A stretch of DNA of 37,154 nt from an uncultured Clostridia bacterium. Its GTDB lineage: Bacteria > Bacillota > Clostridia > Oscillospirales > Ruminococcaceae. Shown piece by piece: positions 25,616-33,649 of the stretch (position 1 is its first letter; every line of letters begins with the position of its first letter). Below the pieces are notes generated by a model. It was not told the DNA's origin and did no database searches. It saw nothing but the letters and a program-made list of their open reading frames with translations. The stretch is from positions 1-37,154 of the forward strand of contig CANRDI010000019.1 in NCBI GenBank assembly GCA_947629335.1. Direction: 5' to 3'. Both the position numbers and the translations under genes were made by a program.

Positions 25616-26077
25616 ATGATAAGAATTGCAAATAATTGCGACTGCGAAAAGCTTACAGCGCTGTTTACAGAGCTTCACAGACATCACGTTGAGATAAAGC
25701 CCGAAACGTTCAGAATGCCCGAAAAAGAATGGTTTTCGCGGCGCATTTCGGAAATTCTCGACGACGGCGAGCTTAAAGTTTTCGTTCACGATAACGGCTT
25801 CGGCATAGACGGCTATGCGGTCGTAAAAATTATGTATATAAACAGCGATGAGATATTTCCGAGAAAGGTCTGCTATATCGACTGCTTTGCGGTTGCTGAA
25901 AACAGCCGAAGAAAAGGGATAGGCACGAAGCTGTTCAATGCCGTAAAAAAATTCGGAACTGAAAACGGCTGTACAAGCGTTCAGCTCGGAGTTTCGGCGT
26001 GCAACCGCGGCGCGGTCATTTTTTATGAAAAAATGGGACTATTGCCGAGGACAATACAAATGGAACTTCGGTTTTAA
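25616..26077 (+). CDS. GNAT-family N-acetyltransferase
   Basis: 153-residue acetyl-CoA-dependent acetyltransferase. Motif A is clear: YIDCFAVAENSRRKGIGTKLFNAVKKF (the RRKGIG loop binds CoA pyrophosphate), followed by GCTSVQLGVSACNRGAVIFYEKMGL (motif B). The ATG follows AAAGGAGGAG by about 4-5 bases. It is the first gene after the tyrosine T-box and lies 59 bases ahead of tyrS, so it should respond to tyrosine starvation. The substrate is unknown. A role linked to tyrosine, to misacylated products or to a toxic aminoacyl compound would be guesswork from position only. Confidence 0.88.
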   Translation: MIRIANNCDCEKLTALFTELHRHHVEIKPETFRMPEKEWFSRRISEILDDGELKVFVHDNGFGIDGYAVVKIMYINSDEIFPRKVCYIDCFAVAENSRRKGIGTKLFNAVKKFGTENGCTSVQLGVSACNRGAVIFYEKMGLLPRTIQMELRF

Positions 26078-26136
26078 AATGATCAACAATTTTTCGCGTT
26101 AAGAACAACGCGGTTTGAAATTTTGGAGGAATTAAA

Positions 26137-27342
26137 ATGGAACTTTATGATGAATTAGTGGCGCGCGGACTTATCGCGCAGGTAACGGACAAGGACGAAA
26201 TAAGCAAGATGATAAACGCAGGAAAAGCTACGTTTTACATCGGCTTTGACCCGACAGCCGACAGTTTGCACGTCGGGCATTTTATGGCGCTGTGCCTTAT
26301 GAAACGCCTGCAAATGGCGGGGAATAAGCCAATAGCATTGCTCGGCGGCGGCACAGGAATGATAGGCGACCCGTCGGGAAAAAGCGATATGAGAAAAATG
26401 CTCACGAAAGAGGACATCGCGCACAACATTGCCTGCTTTAAAAAGCAGATGAGCCGCTTTATCGACTTTTCGGACGACAAGGCTCTTATGGTAAATAACG
26501 CCGACTGGCTGATGAATTTGAATTATATCGACGTATTAAGAGAGGTCGGAGCGTGCTTTTCGGTAAATAAAATGCTGTCGTTCGAGTGCTATAAACAGCG
26601 TTGGGAGAGAGGACTTACGTTCCTTGAATTCAACTATATGATAATGCAGAGCTACGACTTTTATATGCTCTATCAGAAGTACGGCTGCAATATGCAGTTC
26701 GGCGGCGACGACCAGTGGGCGAATATGCTCGGCGGAACGGAGCTTATCCGCAAAAAACTCGGCAAGGACGCTCACGCAATGACCATAACCCTGCTTTTAA
26801 ACTCCGAGGGCAAGAAAATGGGAAAGACCGAAAAGGGCGCTGTGTGGCTTGACGCGGACAAGACCTCGCCTTATGACTTTTTCCAGTATTGGAGAAACGT
26901 TGCAGACGCGGACGTGATAAAGTGCCTGAAAATGCTGACGTTCCTGCCGCTTGAGGAAATAAACGAAATGGAAAAGTGGGAAGGTTCACAGCTCAACAAG
27001 GCGAAAGAAACGCTTGCATTTGAACTTACAAAACTTGTCCACGGCGAAGATGAAGCGAAAAAGGCGCTCGACGGAGCAAAATCGCTTTTCGGCGGCGCGG
27101 GAAATACCGACAATATGCCGACAGCCGAGGTTGAACTCACCGACGGTAAGATAGGTATTCTTGACCTGCTTGTAAGTACAAAACTTGCGCCCTCAAAGCG
27201 CGAGGCAAGAAATCTTGTATCGGGAAAGGGAATTTCCGTAAACGATAATATCATAGAGGACGCGAATGCCGTCATTGAAATAAACGGCGAAATAATCCTC
27301 AGAAAAGGCAAAAAAGTATTTCTTAAAGTTACGGGAAAATAA
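26137..27342 (+). CDS. tyrS: Tyrosyl-tRNA synthetase
   Basis: Class I aminoacyl-tRNA synthetase charging tRNA-Tyr. 401 residues with the HIGH-type motif GFDPTADSLHVGHF (HVGH at 45-48), GGDDQWANMLGG in the tyrosine pocket, the KMSKS-type KMGKTEKG near 230, and a C-terminal S4 RNA-binding domain (ISTKLAPSKREARNLV-like segment through ISVNDNIIEDANAVI). GGAGG lies 8 bases before the ATG. Expression is governed by the T-box leader upstream of the preceding acetyltransferase gene. No clear terminator was seen between this gene and the next operon. Confidence 0.97.
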   Translation: MELYDELVARGLIAQVTDKDEISKMINAGKATFYIGFDPTADSLHVGHFMALCLMKRLQMAGNKPIALLGGGTGMIGDPSGKSDMRKMLTKEDIAHNIACFKKQMSRFIDFSDDKALMVNNADWLMNLNYIDVLREVGACFSVNKMLSFECYKQRWERGLTFLEFNYMIMQSYDFYMLYQKYGCNMQFGGDDQWANMLGGTELIRKKLGKDAHAMTITLLLNSEGKKMGKTEKGAVWLDADKTSPYDFFQYWRNVADADVIKCLKMLTFLPLEEINEMEKWEGSQLNKAKETLAFELTKLVHGEDEAKKALDGAKSLFGGAGNTDNMPTAEVELTDGKIGILDLLVSTKLAPSKREARNLVSGKGISVNDNIIEDANAVIEINGEIILRKGKKVFLKVTGK

Positions 27343-27558
27343 TATCGGAACATTCGGACAAGCTGAAAGTACCACGGTATTCGTCAACTGTCAGATGTAC
27401 GCTGTAAACTGCCGATTATCAATTTTCAACAACGTTTTGTGAATAAAATCAGCTTTATACAACTTTATGACATATTATTTTTAAAAATTATTTTGTTTCC
27501 TATCATCAACTTTTCACATTCAGTCTTTATAATAATTTTTGTAAGGGGGGGAAAATAA

Positions 27559-28299
27559 ATGGCATATGCAAATACATTTAAACGCAAGGAAATGAAATTT
27601 CTTTTGAACGAAGAAAAATATGATTTGCTTATGAAAGCTATGGAGCCTTATATGACGGAAGATGAATTCGGGCTTCATACTATAATGAATATTTATTTTG
27701 ACAATGATAATAACGACGTTATAATGAGTTCTCTTTCAAAGCCGGTATATAAGGAAAAGCTGAGGCTGAGGGCTTACGGAAAGTCTGCTCAGGACAGCGA
27801 CGAGGCGTTTCTTGAAATAAAGAAAAAATATCGCGGAGTTGTTTATAAAAGACGTCTGGAGATGACGTACAAAGAGCTTTACGATTACGCTGAAAGCGGG
27901 AAAGCTCCCGAAATTCCCGAAAAACAAAGACAAGTGTTCGGTGAAATCGAATATTTTATAAAAAGGCTCGGATTAAAGCCGAAGATCGTTATATGCTATG
28001 ACAGACAGGCGTATTTCGGAAAAGAGGACAAAGAATTTCGTATGACGTTTGACTCAAACGTCAGAAGCAGAAGAAACGAGGTAGACCTCAGAAAAGGCGA
28101 TTACGGAGAAGTTCTTAAAGACCAGCCGTACAAGGTACTTGAAATAAAGGTTTCGGACGCCGTTCCGCTCTGGCTTGTAAAATTCCTTTCGGAAAACGGT
28201 ATTTTCACGGGAAGTTTTTCAAAGTACGGAAATATTTTTATAAATGAAGTAAAGAATAATACACAGAACAGGAGAGAAACAAAATGTTTTCGAGCATAA
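27559..28299 (+). CDS. VTC-domain (polyphosphate polymerase-like) protein
   Basis: 246-residue soluble protein with the VTC domain (PF09359), a tunnel-shaped triphosphate enzyme fold that in yeast Vtc4 makes polyphosphate. Basic and acidic tunnel residues are visible: FKRKEMKFLL, YFDN, KEKLRLRAYG, FLEIKKKYRGVVYKRR, ICYDRQAYF, and LEIKV near the C-terminus, then FSKYG. Bacterial copies next to DUF4956 proteins have no settled function, so polymerase activity is inference. A TATAAT at 27528-27533 without a good -35, and a very strong AAGGGGGGG, precede the ATG. The last 16 bases overlap the next gene, so the two are coupled. Confidence 0.85.
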   Translation: MAYANTFKRKEMKFLLNEEKYDLLMKAMEPYMTEDEFGLHTIMNIYFDNDNNDVIMSSLSKPVYKEKLRLRAYGKSAQDSDEAFLEIKKKYRGVVYKRRLEMTYKELYDYAESGKAPEIPEKQRQVFGEIEYFIKRLGLKPKIVICYDRQAYFGKEDKEFRMTFDSNVRSRRNEVDLRKGDYGEVLKDQPYKVLEIKVSDAVPLWLVKFLSENGIFTGSFSKYGNIFINEVKNNTQNRRETKCFRA

Positions 28300-29027
28300 T
28301 TAACAGCGTTATCAGCAGCAGTACGGACGCAGAAATACAAGATAAGTTCGACTTTTTTTCGAGCATAATTGACAGCACTGCGGGACTTACAGGAGAAAGC
28401 ATATTATTCTGCTCGCTGACGTCGGCGGTTTTGGGGCTTCTTGCCGCGGTTTTATACAGGCTGAACAATTATAAACCCTCGCGGAATTTAATGGTGACGC
28501 TTGTGGTCATGCCGGTCTTGGTTCAGAGCGTGATAATGCTTGTAAGCGGCTCGGTCGGAGCGGGACTTGCGGTTGTCGGAGCATTTAACCTCGTAAGATT
28601 TCGTTCCGCTCCCGGCACTTCAAGAGAGATCTGCTATGTATTCTATACAATGGCTATAGGACTTGCCACGGGAATGGGTTACATAGGCTATGCAGTTATT
28701 ATCGGGATCTCGGTCGGCGCTATTCTTGCCGTACTTGGTTTTATTCCCGCGTTCGGCGTGGTAAAGTCTGCAAAGGCTGTTCGTATCGTCATTCCCGAAG
28801 ATATGGATTATACGGACTGTTTCAAGGATCTGTTCAAAGAATATCTTTCGAGCTACAGGCTGATAATGTCGAAAACAGTAAATATGGGTACGCTTTATGA
28901 GCTGCGATATGAGGTTGTTTTGAAAAACGCCGATAAGGAAAAGGAATTTTTGGATAAGATACGCGAAAGAAACGGAAATCTTACCGTTTCATGCAGCGTT
29001 TTAGCGGAAAGTCATGAGGAAATGTGA
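28284..29027 (+). CDS. DUF4956 integral membrane protein
   Basis: 247 residues. The first ~40 are polar and contain a repeated FSSII element. About four hydrophobic segments follow (roughly 43-60, 70-100, 118-140, 142-162), then a cytoplasmic-type alpha/beta tail (165-247). The family mark is GAFNLVRFRSAPGTSREICY between segments two and three. The function of DUF4956 proteins is not established. They commonly sit beside VTC-domain proteins, as here, which suggests a membrane complex. AGGAGA lies about 8 bases before the ATG within the end of the VTC gene. The tail (DMDYTDCFKDLFKEYLSSYRL...) may contact that partner. Confidence 0.85.
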   Translation: MFSSIINSVISSSTDAEIQDKFDFFSSIIDSTAGLTGESILFCSLTSAVLGLLAAVLYRLNNYKPSRNLMVTLVVMPVLVQSVIMLVSGSVGAGLAVVGAFNLVRFRSAPGTSREICYVFYTMAIGLATGMGYIGYAVIIGISVGAILAVLGFIPAFGVVKSAKAVRIVIPEDMDYTDCFKDLFKEYLSSYRLIMSKTVNMGTLYELRYEVVLKNADKEKEFLDKIRERNGNLTVSCSVLAESHEEM

Positions 29028-29053
29028 CGTTCATAAAAAGGAGGCAGATTTTT

Positions 29054-30913
29054 ATGATCAGAAGTTTTAAATCTTTTGCGGCAATATGCGCTATGGCGGT
29101 CATGGCGGCAGGATGTACAAATACCGATAAGAACAACAGCTCAAACAGCTCGTCTGCGGGAACTCAGATTTCTTCTTCGAGCAGCTCGCCTGAGGACACT
29201 TATGTTGCTCCGGAAACTGCGCCCATAGGAAGCAGCGAGATATTATCCCAAGCCGCGACCTGTACCATAAACTTTTCCGACAGCGGCATTGAGGCTTCGG
29301 GAAAAGGCGCGATAGTTTCGTCGAAAATCGTTACAATAAACACCGAGGGAGTTTATTCGCTTTCGGGAACGTCTTCCGACGCAAAGATCCTTATTGAAGC
29401 GGACAAGGACGATAAAATAACCCTTATTTTAAACGGATTGTCGCTCACGAGCAAAGACGGCTCTGCGATTGACTGTGAAGAGGCGGGAGAGCTTGTCGTA
29501 TGTACGGCGAGCGGCACGGAAAATTCCGTTTGCGACACAAGCAATTATACTTTTGAACCCGAAGAAACGGAGCCTGACGCGGCGATATTCTGCCGCAGCG
29601 ACCTTACGCTTGCGGGAGAGGGAAAACTGAGCGTAACGGGTTATTATAATGACGGAATAAAATGCAAGGATAATCTTCAGATAATAAACGGCACATATAC
29701 CGTTAAATCCGAGTCTGACGCTATCGTCGGAAAAGACAGCGTAACGATATATGACGGAGACATATCTGCCGATTCGGGAAAGGACGGAATAAAATCCTCT
29801 CAGAATAACGACCCGACGCTCGGCTATGTTGCGATAAACGGCGGAAATATAAGTATATATGCCGAACACGACGGTATCCAGGCTGAAACGACGTTATCCG
29901 TTTACAGCGGCAACATCACCATAGTTTCGGGCGGCGACGCGGCATATGACAGTGTTCAGACCGAAACCGAAACAGGACCGGGCGGCGGACATTTCGGCGG
30001 CGACTGGGGCAACAGAAATCCGAACTCCGGTTCAAGCGCGAACGAGAACACCCAAAGCCTTAAAGGACTTAAAGCGGGCGGCGATATTGCAATATACAAC
30101 AAGGACACGGTTTTAAATATCACCTCTGCCGACGACGCTGTTCATTCGAATGCTAACGTTACCGTTTCAAGCGGACAGCTCACGCTTTCGAGCTGCGACG
30201 ACGCAATTCACGCTGACGAAACGCTTAAAATCGAAAGCGGCAATATTTCCGTCATAAAAAGCAGCGAGGGTCTTGAGGGCAAATGCATTGAAATAGACGG
30301 CGGAGAGATCGACATTATAAGCGCCGACGACGGAATGAACGCCGCAGGCGGCGACAACGGCGATTATTTCGGATTTGGCAGCGGCTCTGACGAGTATTAT
30401 ATTTCAATAAAAGGCGGCGATGTAACTGTAAACGCAGGCGGCGACGGAGTTGACAGCAACGGATCTATTGCATTAAGCGGCGGCAGGCTCGTTATCTACG
30501 GTCCTACAAACAGCGGAAACGGTGCGCTCGATTACGGAACATCATTTGCCGTAAGCGGCGGCGAGCTTATAGCTTTAGGCTCGGTCGGAATGGCGCAAGC
30601 GCCCAGCACCCTTTCACAGCCTTGTATTTCAATAACCGCGAACGTTTCGGAAAACAGCAAATTAGAAGTCCGCGCCGAGGACGGAACAGTCATAATGAGT
30701 ACTACCACGCCGAAAGTCTGCCAGTCGCTCATCTTTTCAAGCTATAACTTCACCGAGGGCAGCACATACAGTGTTTATTCGGGAGATACGCTTCTCTCGA
30801 CAGTTACCGCGCAGAACGGCGTCTCAGGCAACGGCGGAAGTTTTGGCGGAGGTTTTGGCGGCGGTCCGGGCGGCAACGGAGGACCCGGCGGAGGTCGCGG
30901 CGGGATAAGATAG
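29054..30913 (+). CDS. Carbohydrate-binding (Cthe_2159-type) beta-helix lipoprotein
   Basis: 619-residue secreted lipoprotein. The signal peptide ends in a lipobox (VMAAGC, Cys21), followed by a Ser/Asn-rich linker. The bulk is repetitive beta-strand sequence of the Cthe_2159 domain (PF14262), a parallel beta-helix reported to bind acidic or cellulosic polysaccharide. Recurring GDI/GDA-type turns such as DGIKSSQNN, DGIQAETTLSVYSGNI, DDAVHSNANVTVSSGQL, DDAIHADETLKIESGNI, DDGMNAAGGDNGD and DGVDSNGSIALSGG suggest calcium-binding coils. The C-terminus is a Gly-rich tail from about residue 595. An earlier in-frame start at 29024 is rejected: ATG 29054 has AAAGGAGG and gives the signal peptide. Third gene of the VTC-DUF4956 unit. 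It would sit on the outer face of the membrane. Confidence 0.87.
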   Translation: MIRSFKSFAAICAMAVMAAGCTNTDKNNSSNSSSAGTQISSSSSSPEDTYVAPETAPIGSSEILSQAATCTINFSDSGIEASGKGAIVSSKIVTINTEGVYSLSGTSSDAKILIEADKDDKITLILNGLSLTSKDGSAIDCEEAGELVVCTASGTENSVCDTSNYTFEPEETEPDAAIFCRSDLTLAGEGKLSVTGYYNDGIKCKDNLQIINGTYTVKSESDAIVGKDSVTIYDGDISADSGKDGIKSSQNNDPTLGYVAINGGNISIYAEHDGIQAETTLSVYSGNITIVSGGDAAYDSVQTETETGPGGGHFGGDWGNRNPNSGSSANENTQSLKGLKAGGDIAIYNKDTVLNITSADDAVHSNANVTVSSGQLTLSSCDDAIHADETLKIESGNISVIKSSEGLEGKCIEIDGGEIDIISADDGMNAAGGDNGDYFGFGSGSDEYYISIKGGDVTVNAGGDGVDSNGSIALSGGRLVIYGPTNSGNGALDYGTSFAVSGGELIALGSVGMAQAPSTLSQPCISITANVSENSKLEVRAEDGTVIMSTTTPKVCQSLIFSSYNFTEGSTYSVYSGDTLLSTVTAQNGVSGNGGSFGGGFGGGPGGNGGPGGGRGGIR

Positions 30914-30945
30914 TGTACAGTTTAGGTACGTCAGCCGTGCTGCCG

Positions 30946-31137
30946 GTGTACAGTTTACAGTGTATAGTAAACAGTTAAGGTATCGTCTACGGCAATAATT
31001 TAAAAGAGGAAGTCCAAACTGACTTCCTCTTTTTATCACTATTTTTCAGCCAACAGCGTTGTCTCCAAATCTGATTTTCAATCGTCAGCGTTAGCTGACG
31101 TAACAAAACTGTTTACTTTACACTGTAAACTGTATAC
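30946..31137. repeat. 31-bp inverted repeat pair around a terminator
   Basis: Bases 30946-30976 and 31107-31137 are inverted copies agreeing at 29 of 31 positions, built of the AT-rich phrase ACAGTTTACAGTGTA. Each arm is itself partly palindromic. A further short copy (GTGTACAGTTTA) begins at 30913, and a CGTCAG...CTGACG hairpin lies near 31083-31100. They bracket the shared terminator of two convergent genes. Confidence 0.7.
31001..31035. terminator. Bidirectional intrinsic terminator
   Basis: AGAGGAAGTC (31005-31014) and GACTTCCTCT (31021-31030) form a perfect 10-bp stem with a 6-base loop, flanked by AAAA on the left and TTTTT on the right. It can therefore stop the + strand lipoprotein operon and the convergent minus-strand carboxypeptidase gene. 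Confidence 0.9.
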
Positions 31138-31151
31138 TGCGTTCAACACTC

Positions 31152-32108
31152 TCAGTCCACTTCCAAGAACTCTTCCAAGCACAGCCCGCTGTCGTGAACG
31201 AGCTTAGCGGTGCTTTTGCCGAGGTATCTTATGTGCCACGGTTCGTAGATGTAGCCCGTTATGTCAACTTTGTCCGCAGGATAGCGGATAATGCAGCCGT
31301 ATTTATAGCAGTTTGCCGCGAGCCATTTTCCTTCTTCCGTGTCGGCATAGTCAAGTTCTGTTTTAGTTATGTCGGCGGCATAGCCCGTCTGGTGTTCGCT
31401 GTGACCGGGAAGCGCGGAATAAGTGATGGCGTTGTCATAACCGTCAGTATCGCAGTAATAGTTGAACCACCACTCCTGCGTAGCATAGCTTCTGTATCCC
31501 GACGAAGGTCTCAGCGTCATTCCGAAGCCCGTGTCCGCGCGCATTTGCTCTATTGCACTTCTAAGTTCGGGGCGAATGTCGGCTATGTCCGTGCCGAACT
31601 CCCGCGGAAGTCCGTATTCTTTGTTTACAAGCAGTATCCCGCCCACATATGTAACTCCGTCAATCTCTACAGGCTCAGGCGCGTCGATCTTTGCGGTAAC
31701 CGTACCCTCGCACTCAATGTCGTCAAACGAATTTACAACATGTATAACGCCCGTACCGCCGATCTTCGCGTTTTGAGCAATATGAAGCTTTCCCTCCACA
31801 TAAAGGTCGCCCGAAAGGTCGATTTCTCCGCTGAGATCGAGCGTTCCGCCTTTTTCTATGCGGATTTCATTTTCCGCAGAGCAGGAAATGTTGTCTGAAA
31901 TTTCCAGTACATCGCCATTTGAAACCGTGATATTTTGGTTTTCGGGTTCTGCCTGTGAGCTGTCAGAGCCGCTTTGAGAACTGCTTTGCGAAACAACGCC
32001 GTTGTTCGGATTATTTCCTGTGCTGTCCGAAGGCGCGGTCGTTTCTGTGCAGCCTGCGAGTAAAACTGCCGCCAAAGAAATTGTAGCCAAGATGTGTAAT
32101 TTTTTCAT
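31152..32108 (-). CDS. VanY-type D-alanyl-D-alanine carboxypeptidase lipoprotein with beta-repeat domain
   Basis: 318-residue secreted lipoprotein trimming the terminal D-Ala of peptidoglycan stem peptides. The lipobox LLAGC places the lipidated Cys at 20, followed by a Ser/Asn/Gln-rich linker. Residues about 60-150 form short beta-strand repeats (IRIEKGGTLDLSG, IDLSGDLYVEGKLHI, AKIGGTGVIHV), a bactofilin-like pattern not usual in VanY. The peptidase domain (about 155-318) has SSGYRSYATQEWW, the zinc motif PGHSEHQTGYAADI and EPWHIRYLG with the second His. ATG 32108 is preferred: it has AAAGGAG 6 bases upstream, while the longer frame starts at an unlikely TTG. It has its own consensus promoter. 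Confidence 0.9.
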   Translation of the reverse strand: MKKLHILATISLAAVLLAGCTETTAPSDSTGNNPNNGVVSQSSSQSGSDSSQAEPENQNITVSNGDVLEISDNISCSAENEIRIEKGGTLDLSGEIDLSGDLYVEGKLHIAQNAKIGGTGVIHVVNSFDDIECEGTVTAKIDAPEPVEIDGVTYVGGILLVNKEYGLPREFGTDIADIRPELRSAIEQMRADTGFGMTLRPSSGYRSYATQEWWFNYYCDTDGYDNAITYSALPGHSEHQTGYAADITKTELDYADTEEGKWLAANCYKYGCIIRYPADKVDITGYIYEPWHIRYLGKSTAKLVHDSGLCLEEFLEVD

Positions 32109-32158
32109 TTTTTTCTCCTTTTTCCCCAAAAATCATTCTCTGTAATGATTTCAAGTAC

Positions 32159-32187
32159 ATTATACAATTCATTTTTTTATTTGTCAA
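32159..32187 (-). promoter_or_regulatory. Consensus promoter of the VanY-like gene
   Basis: Read on the minus strand: TTGACA (32187-32182), 17 bases, TATAAT (32164-32159). Just upstream (about 32196-32220) are two tandem copies of AAAATTGTAATA, which may be an UP element or operator. Confidence 0.88.
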
Positions 32188-32263
32188 TAACTTTTTTATT
32201 ACAATTTTATTACAATTTTGTTGTATGAATTCGGTAAAAACAGGAGCTTAGCGCTTTAAAAAA

Positions 32264-32869
32264 TCACTTTGCCAGGCAATCTTTGAGGAACTTCAACAGC
32301 TCTCCATAATCCTCGAAAGCGGGAAGATTTGGGTTGTCTTTCTTTATCTGCTCTGTCGAGCGGAAGAGGAAACCGAATTTTGACGCGTTTATCATTCCGA
32401 GATCGTTAAAGCTGTCGCCGCCTGCGATAGTTTCAAAACCTATCGACTGCAATGCCTTTACAGTAGTGAGCTTCGACTTTTCAACGCGCATTTTATAGCC
32501 CGTTATCTCGCCGTTTTGCGCAACTTCGAGCGTGTTGCAGAAAATAGTCGGCTGACCCAACTTTTTCATAAGCGGCGCGGCGAACTGTGTAAACGTGTCG
32601 CTTATGATTATCACCTGAGAAAGCTCGCGCAGTTCGTCGAGAAATTCTTTCGCGCCGTCCATAGGCTCTATCTTTTCGATAGTCTGACGTATTTCTTTAA
32701 GCCCAAGTCCATGCTCCTTTAAAATGCCGATACGGAATTTCATAAGTTTGTCATAATCAGGCTCGTCGCGCGTTGTGCGCTTTAGTTCGGGAATGCCCGT
32801 TTCGTTTGCGAAAGCTATCCAGATTTCGGGAACAAGCACTCCCTCAAGGTCAAGACAAGTAATGTACAT
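32264..32869 (-). CDS. thrH: ThrH-like phosphoserine phosphatase / phosphoserine:homoserine phosphotransferase
   Basis: HAD-superfamily enzyme of 201 residues. It is strikingly similar to Pseudomonas ThrH in its first 60 residues (CLDLEGVLVPEIWIAFA, TTRDEPDYDKLMKFRI). The nucleophile is D7 in DLE, motif II is IIISDTF, motif III includes K of RVEKSK, and motif IV is GGDSFND. ThrH removes phosphate from phosphoserine and can pass it to homoserine, giving the threonine precursor homoserine phosphate. The nearby ilvA consumes threonine, which fits an amino-acid metabolism neighbourhood. AAAGGAG precedes the ATG by about 10 bases. Which of the two activities dominates cannot be read from sequence. 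Confidence 0.87.
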   Translation of the reverse strand: MYITCLDLEGVLVPEIWIAFANETGIPELKRTTRDEPDYDKLMKFRIGILKEHGLGLKEIRQTIEKIEPMDGAKEFLDELRELSQVIIISDTFTQFAAPLMKKLGQPTIFCNTLEVAQNGEITGYKMRVEKSKLTTVKALQSIGFETIAGGDSFNDLGMINASKFGFLFRSTEQIKKDNPNLPAFEDYGELLKFLKDCLAK

Positions 32870-32908
32870 TTTGTTTAGTCTCCTTTGTGTTGTTTTAATG
32901 ATAAATAT

Positions 32909-32937
32909 ATTTTATCACAAAACCATTTTTTTGTCAA
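32909..32937 (-). promoter_or_regulatory. Promoter of the thrH-like gene
   Basis: On the minus strand: TTGACA (32937-32932), 17 bases, TAAAAT (32914-32909), about 40 bases upstream of the start codon. Confidence 0.85.
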
Positions 32938-32959
32938 GTGGCAGGGGAAGACAGTGTGC

Positions 32960-33555
32960 AGTAAGCTGTTTTGGGGAAAAACTTTTATGTAACGTGCTGT
33001 AAGGGAAAACGTTTCCGCTTTCCGACCGCCGCGCAAGCGGCGGTACATAAGTTTTTTGAAGGAGAGTCCAGAGAGGAAACTTTTTTTCAAAAAAGTTTCC
33101 TCTCTGGTCGCGGCGAAGCCGCGAAACTTGCGCAAGCAAAGCGCATCAGATAAAAAGCCTATGGCTTTTTATCTTGGGTGCGGGGAAAACAAGAGTTTTC
33201 CCCGCATTGTCGTTTCAAATGCAGGCATTTGAAACGGCAATCTGCTGGAGGGGGAGCGGGGGAACCGGCAGGTTCCCTCCGCAGTTTGGTTTTCCCACAG
33301 TGAGTGGCAAGCGGAAAACAAAACGGGTGCGTGCGAAAGTTTTTTATTTTTTATTGGGGGAAAACTTTTGAAAAAGTTTTCCCCCAAACCCCTTTTCAAA
33401 ACTTTTATGTAACGTGCTGTATGGGAAACGCACTTCCATTCTTCGATCGCCGCGCATGCTGCGGCACAAAAGTTTTTTATTTTTTATTGGGGGAAAACTT
33501 TTGAAAAAGTTTTCCCCCAAGCCCCTTTTCAAAACTTTTATGTAACGTGCTGTAA
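32960..33555. repeat. Palindromic repeat cluster A
   Basis: No gene is credible in this 600-base stretch. It is a chain of strong hairpins: CCGCCGCGC/GCGGCGG (33016-33043), GAGGAAAC/GTTTCCTC (33074-33106), GCGGGGAAAAC/GTTTTCCCCGC (33180-33206), CGTTTCAAATG/CATTTGAAACG (33211-33236), and two copies ~131 bases apart of GGGGGAAAACTTTT/AAAAGTTTTCCCCC. Each GGGGGAAAA copy is followed by ACTTTTATGTAACGTGCTGTA. The same modules recur in clusters B (inverted) and C (direct). Short frames seen here are translations of the palindromes. Confidence 0.9.
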
Positions 33556-33580
33556 TGAAAATGCACTACTGTCTTCCCAC

Positions 33581-33609
33581 TTGACAAAATTAAAATAACG
33601 TTGTATAAT
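33581..33609 (+). promoter_or_regulatory. Consensus promoter of ilvA
   Basis: TTGACA (33581-33586), 17 bases, TATAAT (33604-33609), 40 bases before the ATG and directly after repeat cluster A. No attenuator or T-box was seen in the short leader. Confidence 0.9.
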
Positions 33610-33649
33610 AGGATATGGTAATATTTTAAAACTTCTGGAGGGGAATAAA

